A stretch of 64,000 nt of DNA from contig CAXXSX010000002.1 of assembly GCA_963677165.2 (NCBI GenBank), forward strand, positions 62,001 to 126,000. The letters are read 5' to 3'. Shown one piece after another: positions 1 to 8,415 of this stretch. A program made the position numbers and the translations under genes. Numbering within the stretch: position 1 is the first letter of the stretch; each line of letters opens with the position of its first letter. Source of the stretch: JAFGXT01 sp963677165 (GTDB lineage Bacteria > Verrucomicrobiota > Lentisphaeria > Victivallales > SZUA-371). Below the pieces are notes generated by a model that worked only from the letters and a program-made list of their open reading frames with translations, was not told the DNA's origin and searched no databases.

Positions 1-1
1 C

Positions 2-532
2 TTCAAACGTCAGTTCAGGGAACGTATACAAAACATTGGTTATCCAGTCGACAGCGTGATTATGAAACTTGGTGTAGAGGAAGCAATCATCAATGAACAA
101 TTCAGGGGAAAAGTCATCAAGCTAATCAAAGAACTGGCAATGACACTTCATTCCCTGAACGTAACACTGGCCGTCCCCGTACGTATTCCCAGTACGGAAA
201 AGGAATTTCCACAGTTCATTCTTAATTTGAAAACCGAAGTAATGGTGCCGCAGGTTAAATTCTCTATTGATGTTCACCCCCATGAACTGGGACGCGACTT
301 TGATCCTGAAAAACTTTTGCGCTGGCTTAAGTTTGATATCGGAATTTTCAGATTGTTCTATGAACCGGAAACCGGCAACCGCCTGGTCGGGAAAGCCGTT
401 AAACCATGGATTAATTTCCTCTGCAAAACAGCCTTTGACGGTACGATTCTTTTCTGTCCGCGCTGTCCTGATGCCGAAGCGGTGATCCGTGAGGCCGGAA
501 ACCTGACGGAATTGATCGCTTCGCTGCACTAA
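2..532 (+). CDS. Unknown protein, 5'-truncated by the window edge
   Basis: The reading frame is open from base 2 to the TAA at 532. The first in-frame start-like codon (GTG at 56) lies inside continuous coding sequence, so the true start is probably outside the window. About 176 residues are visible. They are soluble, with alternating helix and strand-like segments (LNVTLAVPVRIP, VKFSIDVHPHEL, FDGTILFCPRCPDAE), which would fit the C-terminal half of a TIM-barrel enzyme such as a sugar isomerase or epimerase, but no family motif is recognisable. There is no membrane segment in the visible part. The gene converges on the deacetylase gene with only 3 bp between the stop codons. Function not assigned. 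Confidence 0.6.
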   Translation, partial: FKRQFRERIQNIGYPVDSVIMKLGVEEAIINEQFRGKVIKLIKELAMTLHSLNVTLAVPVRIPSTEKEFPQFILNLKTEVMVPQVKFSIDVHPHELGRDFDPEKLLRWLKFDIGIFRLFYEPETGNRLVGKAVKPWINFLCKTAFDGTILFCPRCPDAEAVIREAGNLTELIASLH

Positions 533-535
533 CTT

Positions 536-1246
536 TTACGGTAATTCGTCGAAGGTATAAAAATTCAGCTTATATGAAGTTATTATCTTCAGAATTTCTT
601 CCAACGTATTCCGGTTCGTAAGAATTCGGTTATCTTTGCCGGGTTCTTCTATACCGATTCGGTGTCCCAGCAGAAACAGCAGTTCTCCACGTTTGGAAGC
701 ACGGCATGCCGCTTCATCAATCATGGACAGATCCTCTAGCTTATCAATTCCCTTGGCAGGCAGCAGAAAATGTTCATTAACTTGATCAACGGGCTTAAAT
801 ATTTCATCAAGGTCAGCAAATCGCGGTCGCTCTTCCGAAAGAAAGGCACCGGTTCTGGCATGATTAAAAAATTTACTCAAAGCGGTGTCAGTTTCCTCGT
901 TATTCTGACTACAGGGATAAGCGAATGCACGTGGATTAAAACCGTTTTTCTTCAGTAGATCCAGAGCCGGAACAACTTCGTCATTAATCCACTGATCACA
1001 ACTGCCATGTTCCGCGATATAATCAATTGCTTTGGCGTGGGTCAGAGAGTGGCAGCCTACGGCATGTCCGGCATTCGCCAGGCTATGTAGACCTTTCCAG
1101 TGGTCCGCCGTCATTTGGTGCGGCGCATGAATCATGAACGTAACATGAACAGAAAATCGTTCGAACAATTCAAGTGTTTCAACCCAGTCTTCAATAAACT
1201 GATGATCGTCAAAACTCATTACCACGCCGGGAGATAATTGTTTCAT
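536..1246 (-). CDS. Polysaccharide deacetylase (NodB-like) family protein
   Basis: A 236-residue protein of the carbohydrate esterase 4/NodB fold, expected to remove N- or O-acetyl groups from sugars. Motif 1 is SFDDH near residue 12 (usually SFDDG), giving the catalytic and metal-binding Asp pair. Motif 2 is GCHSLTH around residue 64 (H-S/T-x-x-H metal ligands). FAYPCSQNN near residue 109 resembles the substrate-groove motif. There is no signal peptide, so it is probably cytoplasmic, unlike peptidoglycan deacetylases. It is the last gene of the minus-strand operon gntR, aldolase, sialidase-like, deacetylase and starts 23 bp after the sialidase-like stop. Acting on an imported acetylated sugar is an inference from that context. 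Confidence 0.8.
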   Translation of the reverse strand: MKQLSPGVVMSFDDHQFIEDWVETLELFERFSVHVTFMIHAPHQMTADHWKGLHSLANAGHAVGCHSLTHAKAIDYIAEHGSCDQWINDEVVPALDLLKKNGFNPRAFAYPCSQNNEETDTALSKFFNHARTGAFLSEERPRFADLDEIFKPVDQVNEHFLLPAKGIDKLEDLSMIDEAACRASKRGELLFLLGHRIGIEEPGKDNRILTNRNTLEEILKIITSYKLNFYTFDELP

Positions 1247-1269
1247 GCATTCAACCTATTATTTGTTGA

Positions 1270-2400
1270 TTACTGCCAGGTTATATCCGCCAGGAAAACA
1301 CTGTTGTCACTGCCCAAACTCGCGCAGTATTCAGCGCCTTTGCGTCCATAACCGACATCGTCATTCTGCATCCATTCAGCTACCGTAAACCAGGAGCGGT
1401 CCGGCGTTACTTCCGTTGCCATAAAGTTGCCCATACGAGCGCCACGGTTAGGAATAAGAATTCTCTCGCTGTCACGGATAACCCTTAATGTTGATGTATC
1501 CATTCGGGCGATCATAACCGGTCCGCGATGACGAAATACATTATCGTTTTCTGCATTGCGCCGGGTATAAATCAAATAAAGTTCGTCATCTCCGTTGCGC
1601 ACCCAGCGCTGCTGGGTATTATAATTGCCAAGAAGTTCCCCGTTGTCAAAACATAACGGAACCGGATCGGCATAATTCAAACCGTCATCACTGATAGAAA
1701 CATAACCGGTAATATCATTGCGAAGAGCCATAAAATAGCGTTCTTTGAACTTAATCAACGAAGGCTCATAAAGTCCACGCGGCTGCTTGACTTGATCAAG
1801 CGGCTTCCCATATTCAACAATTTCCGCCTTTTCCCCATTGATCCTGACCCTGGCAGTATACACCGAGGAAACATGCTCTGGAAATTTACAGATTGCCAGC
1901 GGCAGCAGTAAATCACCATCTTCAAGCTCAATATGCTGAGCCGCCATCTGAGCAAAATCCAGGCGAATCTCATCAGGAACCATAATCTCACATGGCTCGG
2001 ACCATGTGAGACTCTTCGCATCCAAAACCGTCAATGCAATACCACGGGGATATTCATGATCCACTACATTTTCCGGAGTATAATTTACCTGGGAGCAAAA
2101 TCCCAGGATCCGGTCGCTTTTTCGATGTCGTTTGGTGAATATCTCGTAGCACGATGTTCCGCCAAAGTTATTCGCTTTGCGGGAAAACATCTCCGGCTTA
2201 ACCAGCTCAGACCAGCTTTCACCATGGTCTTTACTGTAAGCACAAAATGATCCATCAAAGACATCACTGCCGGTCAAATCAAGCTGAGACATGGTCAGGA
2301 TTCGAAGTGAATCATCAACGGTTGCCGTGACTTGCGGAGCCACGAAGCAGGTTTTATAATCAAACCCGCTTCGCAATGTATTTAACTTAATATCCATCAT
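1270..2400 (-). CDS. Sialidase-like (BNR/Asp-box) protein, cytoplasmic
   Basis: About 376 residues with a six-bladed propeller signature. One good Asp box is seen (SKDHGESW near residue 63) and a degenerate one (SISDDGLNY). Sialidase superfamily members cleave or bind terminal sugars, but the annotation covers many non-sialidase activities. There is no signal peptide, so it should act in the cytoplasm on imported oligosaccharides. The longest frame begins at a TTG (2406); the ATG at 2398-2400 was preferred. It sits 21 bp downstream of the aldolase in the gntR operon. A second, diverged sialidase-like gene lies at 20746-21783, also in a unit with an HpcH/HpaI aldolase. Substrate unknown. Confidence 0.7.
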   Translation of the reverse strand: MMDIKLNTLRSGFDYKTCFVAPQVTATVDDSLRILTMSQLDLTGSDVFDGSFCAYSKDHGESWSELVKPEMFSRKANNFGGTSCYEIFTKRHRKSDRILGFCSQVNYTPENVVDHEYPRGIALTVLDAKSLTWSEPCEIMVPDEIRLDFAQMAAQHIELEDGDLLLPLAICKFPEHVSSVYTARVRINGEKAEIVEYGKPLDQVKQPRGLYEPSLIKFKERYFMALRNDITGYVSISDDGLNYADPVPLCFDNGELLGNYNTQQRWVRNGDDELYLIYTRRNAENDNVFRHRGPVMIARMDTSTLRVIRDSERILIPNRGARMGNFMATEVTPDRSWFTVAEWMQNDDVGYGRKGAEYCASLGSDNSVFLADITWQ

Positions 2401-2421
2401 TCGCAAAGTAATAAAGATACC

Positions 2422-3192
2422 TTATTTAACTGTGTTCATTCTTTCAAGCAGGTCTTTACCATACAGATTTAACGCATGGACATCCGCCCCGATGTTAATC
2501 AGATTATAACCCATCTTGCTGTATTCTTCAAAGAGTTCCGGCGATCCGGTTGTTCCGGCCAGCTTGCCGTTTCTGCGGGCACATTCGGCAATCTTGACAC
2601 GCGCCTCAACTACTTTCGGATGATTCATCTGCCCCGGAACTCCAAGCGCATGACTAAAATCTCCGGGGCCGAAAAAGATCATATCAATGCCGTCCGCGGA
2701 GCAGATTTCTTCCAGTTCCTCCATCGCTTCAGGATCTTCGATCTGAATAATTACAAAACGGTTGGTATTCACAAACTGGGTATACTCAACAAAATCTACC
2801 AGGCAGAACGCACCGTCGGCGTTACCGCCGTCAACCGGACGGCGTCCCATGGGATGAAATTTAGTCATTCTGCCAATCTCCCGTGCCTGTTCCGCGTTCA
2901 TCACATGCGGAACCATGATGGCGGAAGCGTCCAGTTCCAGCGGATGAATCAGATCGCTGTAGTCTCCACGGGTAACCCGAACGATAATATCCATATCAGA
3001 AGCCTTTGCCGCAAGAATCTGACGTTCGATAAGAGCGAGGTCATTTGCGGTATGCTCCATATCGGTCCACAGGCAGTCAAACCCCATCATGGATACCATC
3101 TGAACGGCGCGATGTCCGTCAAGATTGAATTTAAAGCAGTTAATAGATTCACCGTTTCTCATACGGTCCAGAGCTTTGCATTTCTTTAACAT
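2422..3192 (-). CDS. HpcH/HpaI-family aldolase (2-keto-3-deoxy sugar acid type)
   Basis: A class II pyruvate-dependent aldolase of the HpaI/RhmA/GarL family, which splits 2-keto-3-deoxy acids into pyruvate and an aldehyde. Recognisable features are DMEHTAND (catalytic His in the DxEH motif, about residue 44), VRVTRGD (the pyruvate-binding Arg), IQIEDPEA (metal-binding Glu) and FFGPGDFSHALG (metal-binding Asp). About 256 residues is the family length. The frame extends to a GTG at 3198, but AGGA lies 10 nt before the ATG at 3192 and only 4 nt before the GTG, so 3192 is the better start. It follows gntR by 33 bp. A paralogue is at 18946-19749. The exact keto-acid substrate cannot be read from sequence. 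Confidence 0.88.
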   Translation of the reverse strand: MLKKCKALDRMRNGESINCFKFNLDGHRAVQMVSMMGFDCLWTDMEHTANDLALIERQILAAKASDMDIIVRVTRGDYSDLIHPLELDASAIMVPHVMNAEQAREIGRMTKFHPMGRRPVDGGNADGAFCLVDFVEYTQFVNTNRFVIIQIEDPEAMEELEEICSADGIDMIFFGPGDFSHALGVPGQMNHPKVVEARVKIAECARRNGKLAGTTGSPELFEEYSKMGYNLINIGADVHALNLYGKDLLERMNTVK

Positions 3193-3225
3193 TTTCACTT
3201 GATCCTATATTAAATTGAGGGATTG

Positions 3226-3885
3226 CTAATCGTTCAAACAACTCTTATAATGGATATGCAATGCGGTCAACAGCCGATCAGGATTACGTTCCTGAAGGGC
3301 TGCGATTATCTCACGATGGTCTGAAATAATATCTTTACGGCTGCGATTGTCGGTATCAATATTCTTACGGCTAAAAAACTCAACCGTAAGAGGAATCATG
3401 CTTTCAATCAATCGGTTCCGGGTAGAACACAGCATGATCGTATGAAACTCAATTTCCGCTTCCAGCACATCTTCGCCTTCAAGCTCATTGAGAAGTTTTT
3501 CCAGCTTGGATATCTCCTCATCTGTAATTTTCGCGGTCATCAGCGGAGCCGAACCGCATTCCAGCGCCATTCGCATTTCAGCGGCCTCACTTATTCCGCG
3601 AGGGTCATGCTCAATAAAAGGCAGATAACCGCCAAACGCATCCTTCGGCTGTAGTCGCGCAACCACCGCACCAACCTTGGGACGCGATTCAATAATTCCC
3701 AAAGTTCGGTAATACCGCATACCCTCACGGATGATATTACGGCTGATCCCGAGGCTGTCGCTAAGTTCCAATTCAGAAGGTAACCGGTCACCGGGTTCCA
3801 GTTTGTTATCGATGATATAGTCACGCAATACTTTGATGACGGATTTTAAGGTTGTCTGCTTTTCAATTTTACCCAGTTTACGCAT
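3226..3885 (-). CDS. GntR-family regulator, FCD (FadR) subfamily
   Basis: A 219-residue repressor with an N-terminal winged helix (residues about 10-75; LEPGDRLPSELELSDSLGISRNIIREGMRYYRTLGIIESR is split here as LEPGDRLPSE and LGISRNIIRE) and a C-terminal all-helical FCD effector domain with a scattered metal-binding Asp/His set (HTIMLCSTRN, DHREIIAAL). FCD regulators usually sense sugar acids or other carboxylates, which fits the aldolase gene 33 bp downstream. The gene's own promoter carries a perfect 13-bp palindrome with the FCD-type consensus between -35 and -10 (3926-3938), so autorepression is likely. First gene of the operon that ends at 536. Confidence 0.9.
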   Translation of the reverse strand: MRKLGKIEKQTTLKSVIKVLRDYIIDNKLEPGDRLPSELELSDSLGISRNIIREGMRYYRTLGIIESRPKVGAVVARLQPKDAFGGYLPFIEHDPRGISEAAEMRMALECGSAPLMTAKITDEEISKLEKLLNELEGEDVLEAEIEFHTIMLCSTRNRLIESMIPLTVEFFSRKNIDTDNRSRKDIISDHREIIAALQERNPDRLLTALHIHYKSCLND

Positions 3886-3917
3886 AAATACGGCTTTCCT
3901 GTCTTGTGTTTATTTAT

Positions 3918-3946
3918 ATTGTAGTATTGTAGTACAATTAAATCAA
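3918..3946 (-). promoter_or_regulatory. Sigma-70 promoter of the gntR-aldolase-sialidase-deacetylase operon
   Basis: Read on the minus strand: -35 TTGATT (3941-3946), 17-bp spacer, -10 TACAAT (3918-3923), 33 bp before the gntR ATG. The whole spacer is occupied by the operator at 3926-3938. Confidence 0.7.
3926..3938. promoter_or_regulatory. Probable GntR/FCD operator, ATTGTAGTACAAT
   Basis: Perfect inverted repeat ATTGTA-G-TACAAT. The inner 11 bases TTGTAGTACAA match the FadR-subfamily consensus TNGTNNNACNA. It lies between the -35 and -10 hexamers of the gntR promoter, the expected place for an autorepressor. Confidence 0.72.
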
Positions 3947-4000
3947 GTGCAAATTTATGGAAAGTTAAAGGAATATTTTTCTTCAACGATGTTACACTGT

Positions 4001-4029
4001 TTGACTCCCCGGCCGATAAGCAGTATTAT
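4001..4029 (+). promoter_or_regulatory. Sigma-70 promoter of the SDR dehydratase gene
   Basis: TTGACT (4001-4006), 17-bp spacer, TATTAT (4024-4029). The start of transcription would be near 4036, giving a leader of about 25 nt before the ATG at 4061. It is divergent from the gntR promoter but does not overlap that operator. Confidence 0.6.
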
Positions 4030-4060
4030 AAGTTGACAGTATAACAGAGGGATAAAATTG

Positions 4061-5260
4061 ATGAACCTGCAATATGAATATATTGCCACCGGTAGAGAAG
4101 AATCAGGATTTAAGGCTGATATCGAACAAAAATCTGAAATTCTAAAAGACCGGATTGGCGGCAGTCGTATCGCTATTGTCGGTGCGGCCGGTTCCATTGG
4201 TTCATCGGTAGTCAAAACCCTGTTGCGATTCAAACCATCCGGCATGGTGCTTATCGACCTCAGTGAAAACAATCTGGTAGAACTGGTTCGCGAACTCAGG
4301 TCAACTCAAAACGTAACAGTTCCCGGCGACTTCTCCACGCTGCCGATTGGCATGGGCAGTATTGAATTCAACCGTTATTTTGTCGAACAGCCGCAGTTTG
4401 ACTACTTCTTTAATTTGTCGGCAATCAAGCATGTCCGTTCGGAAAAAGATATTTACTGCCTGATGCGGATGATTGACACCAATGTACTGTTCATGCATGA
4501 TTTTTTAAAACAGAATCCATATAAGTTCAAAAAAGTCTTTTCGGTATCCTCGGATAAGGCGGCGAATCCCGCCAACCTGATGGGCGCCAGCAAAATGATT
4601 ATGGAACAGGTACTGCTCAGTCGTGCCGAGACACAATCGTTCTCCACTGCCCGGTTCGCCAACGTGGCGTTTTCCGACGGCAGCCTCCCCTACGGATTTC
4701 TGGAACGTATCGCGAAACGTCAGCCTCTTGCAGCTCCATCCGATATCCGCCGATACTTTATTTCACATCAGGAAGCGGGTGAACTTTGCGTACTTTCATG
4801 TATGACCGGCGAAAACCGCGATGTATTTTTTCCGAAGATGTCAGCGAAAAAAGATGAAAAGACATTTGCTGAAATTGCCGAAAAACTACTGCATGCCCTG
4901 GGTTACAAACCGGAACTTTGCGCCTCAGACACAGAAGCAAGGGAGCGCGCGGAAGAATTAATCGCACAGAAAAAATGGCCATGCTGTTTTTCGCCTTCCG
5001 ACACCGACGGAGAAAAGCCATTCGAGGAGTTTCATACTGCAACTGAGAACGTTGACTTGGAATTTCTGCCGAATATCGGCGTGGTAAAACGCGACGGCTC
5101 AGAATATGATCCGGATCAACTTGATAAATTCCTGACTTTTGCAGCCGCAGCCAAGACGAATCCGATTGTAACCAAGGATGACTACATTCGAGAAATGTCT
5201 CTAACCGTTCCCGGCCTATCCCACATTGCGACTGGAAAAAACCTCGACCGTAAAATGTAG
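4061..5260 (+). CDS. UDP-N-acetylglucosamine 4,6-dehydratase-like SDR (CapD/FlaA1 family)
   Basis: An extended short-chain dehydrogenase. The Rossmann motif VGAAGSIGSS is at about residue 40. The active-site stretch is VSSDKAANPANLMGASK, in which the usual SDR Tyr is Met: the S-M-K triad known from the WbpM/CapD group of UDP-GlcNAc 4,6-dehydratases. The last 130 residues are a variable substrate lid. No membrane segments, so it matches the short soluble form. A TTG is in frame at 4058 but the ATG at 4061, with AGAGG 10 nt upstream, is preferred. It has its own promoter and is not part of the neighbouring catabolic operons. A role in making a modified amino sugar for surface glycans is inferred. 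C-terminal region is poorly conserved. Confidence 0.78.
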   Translation: MNLQYEYIATGREESGFKADIEQKSEILKDRIGGSRIAIVGAAGSIGSSVVKTLLRFKPSGMVLIDLSENNLVELVRELRSTQNVTVPGDFSTLPIGMGSIEFNRYFVEQPQFDYFFNLSAIKHVRSEKDIYCLMRMIDTNVLFMHDFLKQNPYKFKKVFSVSSDKAANPANLMGASKMIMEQVLLSRAETQSFSTARFANVAFSDGSLPYGFLERIAKRQPLAAPSDIRRYFISHQEAGELCVLSCMTGENRDVFFPKMSAKKDEKTFAEIAEKLLHALGYKPELCASDTEARERAEELIAQKKWPCCFSPSDTDGEKPFEEFHTATENVDLEFLPNIGVVKRDGSEYDPDQLDKFLTFAAAAKTNPIVTKDDYIREMSLTVPGLSHIATGKNLDRKM

Positions 5261-5274
5261 TGGGGAGCCTCAAC

Positions 5275-5322
5275 CGACGAATACCGTTTCAAACTCTAGT
5301 CGCTTACGCTCCTTACGGAAGC
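5275..5322 (-). repeat. Stop-proximal palindromic repeat, copy 1
   Basis: Read on the minus strand it runs GCTTCCGTAAGGAGCG, then AGCGACTAGAGTTTGAAACGGTA in parts, closely matching the copy at 47870. It lies between the converging dehydratase (stop at 5260) and beta-helix gene; the beta-helix stop codon (5313-5315) is inside it. Confidence 0.65.
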
Positions 5323-6947
5323 TGGAAAAATACTTTGCAGTTATACGTACCGTATTTACCACCTTGCTTGATTACTCCGAATTTTTCAGCTTCAGGATTA
5401 AATCTAATTTCAACATCCTGTGAAATATCATTTGGGTTTCCACCTCCTATTTCGAGTAACACTGACTTGCTCTCAATATTCTGGGAAAAACTACAGTTGC
5501 CCGATATATTCCGGCTGCGGAGAATTCTCATGGCAAAGCAACGGGGCTTATTAGCGGTATTGACATTTTCAATCTTTAGTTCTCTGAATATCAGGTCTTC
5601 TGACTGCACAACAACAATGGCACTTTGAGGCGAAGAGCTTATAGACAACCCCGCTGAATCAAGTTTCTTGACGTTCTGAATAACCACAGAGTTCTGAAAT
5701 ACGTTAACATTGTTCAATGTAATATTTGTATCCTTCAATGTCGAAAGGGTTTTAGCCTTCATATTTCCATCAATAAACAACAATGAAGAATCCAGCTTTA
5801 GGGAATCCAGTATAATATCACTTGCTCCGCGTAGTCTGATTCGATTTGATTTTATCTTCGCATTGTGGATATCAATCCCCGAAGCATAAGCCAGATGAAT
5901 ACCATCATTACGGCATTTACTAATCTCCAAGTTTTTACAATTAATCTCAAACTGACGGGTTCTATCTGTATGAGAAAAATTTTCTACCAACAACCCGGTA
6001 TCGCAGTTATTGATTTTCGCATTATCAATCTTTATTACCTGGGATGGAAGATATGCCCAGCGATGCCTTTTGTCCTTCATTCCGGAATCAATAATAATTC
6101 CACTGCTTTTTTTGCTGATATTAATATTTGAAATGCTGACATTCATAGCTCCAGCAATTCTTATTCCGTTGGCTCGTCCTCCGTTGGAAAAAATGTTTAC
6201 AGCTACCGTATTTGTATTACTCCAATCATTCAGCTTAGATTGTGCAAACGGTCTTCCGCGACGTCCAACTTTTTCCTTATGGTAATATGTCACAAAGGCA
6301 AGAGTGTCGTCACACGTAGCAATCCCCTTGATGCCATCAACATTAATATTACGACATGAATTGAAATGAAGTCCGTCTGCCCAAGTCCGATCAGCGACAA
6401 AATCTTTAACCGTAATATTCTCACATCCCATAAGAACCGCACCGGTTTGAGCAGAATTTTCAGCTTTGCAATCAGTCATCGTAATTCCATCTATGGATAA
6501 TCCAGCTTTAGGAAACCCTTCGAAACGAAAGCCATCGCCGCAACTTCTTGCTCTAGGACGAGTCTTCCACTGAACGGTAACATTTGACAATTTAATATTC
6601 TTTGACGGTCCAGTCACAAGCACACCATGGCCGCCGCCAAGCCCATCGGAGCGTAAATTATCCATCAGCAAAACGGCTCCTTTTTGAAACGTAATCGTAA
6701 CGTTGGAAACTTTATCAAGAACAATTCCGCCACGAACCTTGGCCGCAATACGATACTGACCTGCAGGAAATACAATTTCACCACCATTTTCTGATTTAAT
6801 ATTATTTATGGCTTTAATGATAGCCGCAGTATCATCTGCTTTACCATCACCGATTGCGCCGAAATCTTTTACTATAATTGATTTTGCAGTTAATGGGCAT
6901 ATAACTAAAGCAGTCAGCATTAATGACAGGATTGATTTTATAAACAT
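5313..6947 (-). CDS. Secreted right-handed beta-helix protein, GH28/pectate-lyase-like (copy B)
   Basis: 544 residues. Signal peptide at 1-21 (MFIKSILSLMLTALVICPL, then TAKS). Then a Pectate_lyase_3-type opening, IIVKDFGAIGDGKADDTAAI (residues 24-43), typical of polygalacturonase-like enzymes. Central motifs DGFRFEGFP, GAVLMGC, WADGLHFNSCR, CDDTLAFVTYY and ANGIRIAGAMN line up with those of the upstream gene. The DD of CDDT sits where GH28 has GDD, but the GHG and RIK motifs are not recognisable, so the reaction may differ from pectin hydrolysis. It starts in a TAATG overlap with the preceding gene (1 nt shared), implying translational coupling. Last gene of the operon lacI, prepilin-like, beta-helix A, beta-helix B. 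Confidence 0.8.
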   Translation of the reverse strand: MFIKSILSLMLTALVICPLTAKSIIVKDFGAIGDGKADDTAAIIKAINNIKSENGGEIVFPAGQYRIAAKVRGGIVLDKVSNVTITFQKGAVLLMDNLRSDGLGGGHGVLVTGPSKNIKLSNVTVQWKTRPRARSCGDGFRFEGFPKAGLSIDGITMTDCKAENSAQTGAVLMGCENITVKDFVADRTWADGLHFNSCRNINVDGIKGIATCDDTLAFVTYYHKEKVGRRGRPFAQSKLNDWSNTNTVAVNIFSNGGRANGIRIAGAMNVSISNINISKKSSGIIIDSGMKDKRHRWAYLPSQVIKIDNAKINNCDTGLLVENFSHTDRTRQFEINCKNLEISKCRNDGIHLAYASGIDIHNAKIKSNRIRLRGASDIILDSLKLDSSLLFIDGNMKAKTLSTLKDTNITLNNVNVFQNSVVIQNVKKLDSAGLSISSSPQSAIVVVQSEDLIFRELKIENVNTANKPRCFAMRILRSRNISGNCSFSQNIESKSVLLEIGGGNPNDISQDVEIRFNPEAEKFGVIKQGGKYGTYNCKVFFQLP

Positions 6948-8395
6948 TATTTTCCCTTACTATAAACGGCTACATTGTCAAATGAATTATTTTTCGATCG
7001 GGTAATCTTTAGCTCTGCCGTAGAAAGATTCTCTGCTTTCAGACCGGAGATGGCTTCAATATTCAGCGTTCCACCTTTGAGTGCGATATTTTTCAAATGA
7101 ATATTGCCTGTTGCCAGATCTGATAAATCGTCTTTTACTTTGACTGGAAGAGTCTCCATATTTCTTTGATTAAAGCCATAAAATTCTTTTCCCTGAATTC
7201 CATAGAAATTCACTGCGGCGTCATTGATTTCTGCATTAGTCAGGGAATACTTTCCGCGTGCATTGAGAAACTGCACTGGAGAGTTGGTTTCTACCTGAGA
7301 AATATCAACTCCAGCCACATTTTGAACGTCAATCCCCAGTTCTTTACAATCAGATATCATCAGTTTGTCAGCCTTTAAGTCAAACTTCCAGAAGTCATCC
7401 GGCAGATCCGGCTTTATGTGTAAACTTCTTACAATAAAGCCATGACTGCACTTGCTGATTTGAATTTGGCTAAGACGTATATTTTTTGAAGCCAGATAAC
7501 TCCAGCCGACTTTCCGGTTTTCCGGAATTGTCGTGAGCGCAGAATCAAGCTGGATCCCGCCCCATTTGCCGGAAATTGAAACATCAGAAACGCTGATATT
7601 AATTCCACCGGAAATTCTCATTCCGTCGGCCATTCCTCCTTTTGATATGAGTCCGGTTGCTACTGAATCTGAATTGCTCCACTCTCCGATCTCAGGAAAG
7701 CAGAAAACAGAACCAATTTTGCCGCGAAACTTCTTTGAATAGTAGGTGACAAAAGCCAGAGAATCATCACCATTATTAATACCTGTGACTTTATTGACAC
7801 GTATTCTTCTGCAAGCATTGAAATGCAGGCCGTCCGCCAGCGTGTTAACGGAGATAAAATTATTCACTTTAATGTCTGAACATCCCATGAGAACCGCCCC
7901 GGTTTGAGGTGCGTTTTCGGTGCGACAATCATTCATTGTAATATTGGCGATTGTTTTATCATCGGAAGGAAACCCTTCAAAACGGAACCCATCGCCCATG
8001 CTCCGCGCTGACGGTTTATACTTCCATTTTACGTAAACATTTTTCAAATTCACATTCCTGCAGGGACCAGTGATAAGAATGCCGTGTCCACCGCCTTTTC
8101 CATTTTTCTGGAGGTTGTCCATCAGCAAAACGGTGCCTGCCTCGAACTCAATATTAATATTAGAAATCTTTGTAAAATGAACAGCACCTTTACGTCGCTG
8201 AGCAAAGCGATAAGTTCCTTTCGGGAAGAATAGTTTGCCACTGCCGTTTGCAGATATTTTCTCTACTGCCGATAAGATCACTTTTGAATCATCAGCAATT
8301 CCATCTCCTGCAGCACCCATGATTTTAATGTTTATTTCAAAACCATATGTAATTATTGACATTACTAATAAAATCCCACCAATAAGTTTTTTCAT
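6947..8395 (-). CDS. Secreted right-handed beta-helix protein, GH28-like (copy A)
   Basis: 482 residues from the ATG at 8395. The frame reaches a TTG at 8413, but MKKLIGGILLVMSIITYG forms a normal signal peptide only from 8395, and GAAAGAG lies just upstream. The mature protein opens with IKIMGAAGDGIADDSKVI (Pectate_lyase_3 motif) and has DGFRFEGFP, GAVLMGC, LADGLHFNACR, GDDSLAFVTYY and ADGMRISGGIN. It is clearly paralogous to the gene at 5313, so the two are a tandem duplication that has since diverged, especially C-terminally. Stop and next start overlap as TAATG. Probably exported and acting on a uronic acid-rich glycan; substrate not determined by the sequence. Confidence 0.8.
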   Translation of the reverse strand: MKKLIGGILLVMSIITYGFEINIKIMGAAGDGIADDSKVILSAVEKISANGSGKLFFPKGTYRFAQRRKGAVHFTKISNINIEFEAGTVLLMDNLQKNGKGGGHGILITGPCRNVNLKNVYVKWKYKPSARSMGDGFRFEGFPSDDKTIANITMNDCRTENAPQTGAVLMGCSDIKVNNFISVNTLADGLHFNACRRIRVNKVTGINNGDDSLAFVTYYSKKFRGKIGSVFCFPEIGEWSNSDSVATGLISKGGMADGMRISGGINISVSDVSISGKWGGIQLDSALTTIPENRKVGWSYLASKNIRLSQIQISKCSHGFIVRSLHIKPDLPDDFWKFDLKADKLMISDCKELGIDVQNVAGVDISQVETNSPVQFLNARGKYSLTNAEINDAAVNFYGIQGKEFYGFNQRNMETLPVKVKDDLSDLATGNIHLKNIALKGGTLNIEAISGLKAENLSTAELKITRSKNNSFDNVAVYSKGK

Positions 8396-8415
8396 GAATC
8401 CGAACTCTTTCAAAA

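Noticed and set aside
1270..2400. Calling the Asp-box proteins true sialidases (nanH)
   Set aside because: Only Asp boxes are seen; the Arg triad and FRIP motif were not recognised and no NanA/NanE/NanK genes occur nearby.
2476..3189. 237-codon open frame on the plus strand
   Set aside because: Antisense to the well-supported HpcH/HpaI aldolase; no family motif and a His/Asn-rich composition of the kind produced by reversed coding DNA.
4758..5273. 171-codon minus-strand frame
   Set aside because: Antisense to the C-terminal part of the dehydratase; no support.
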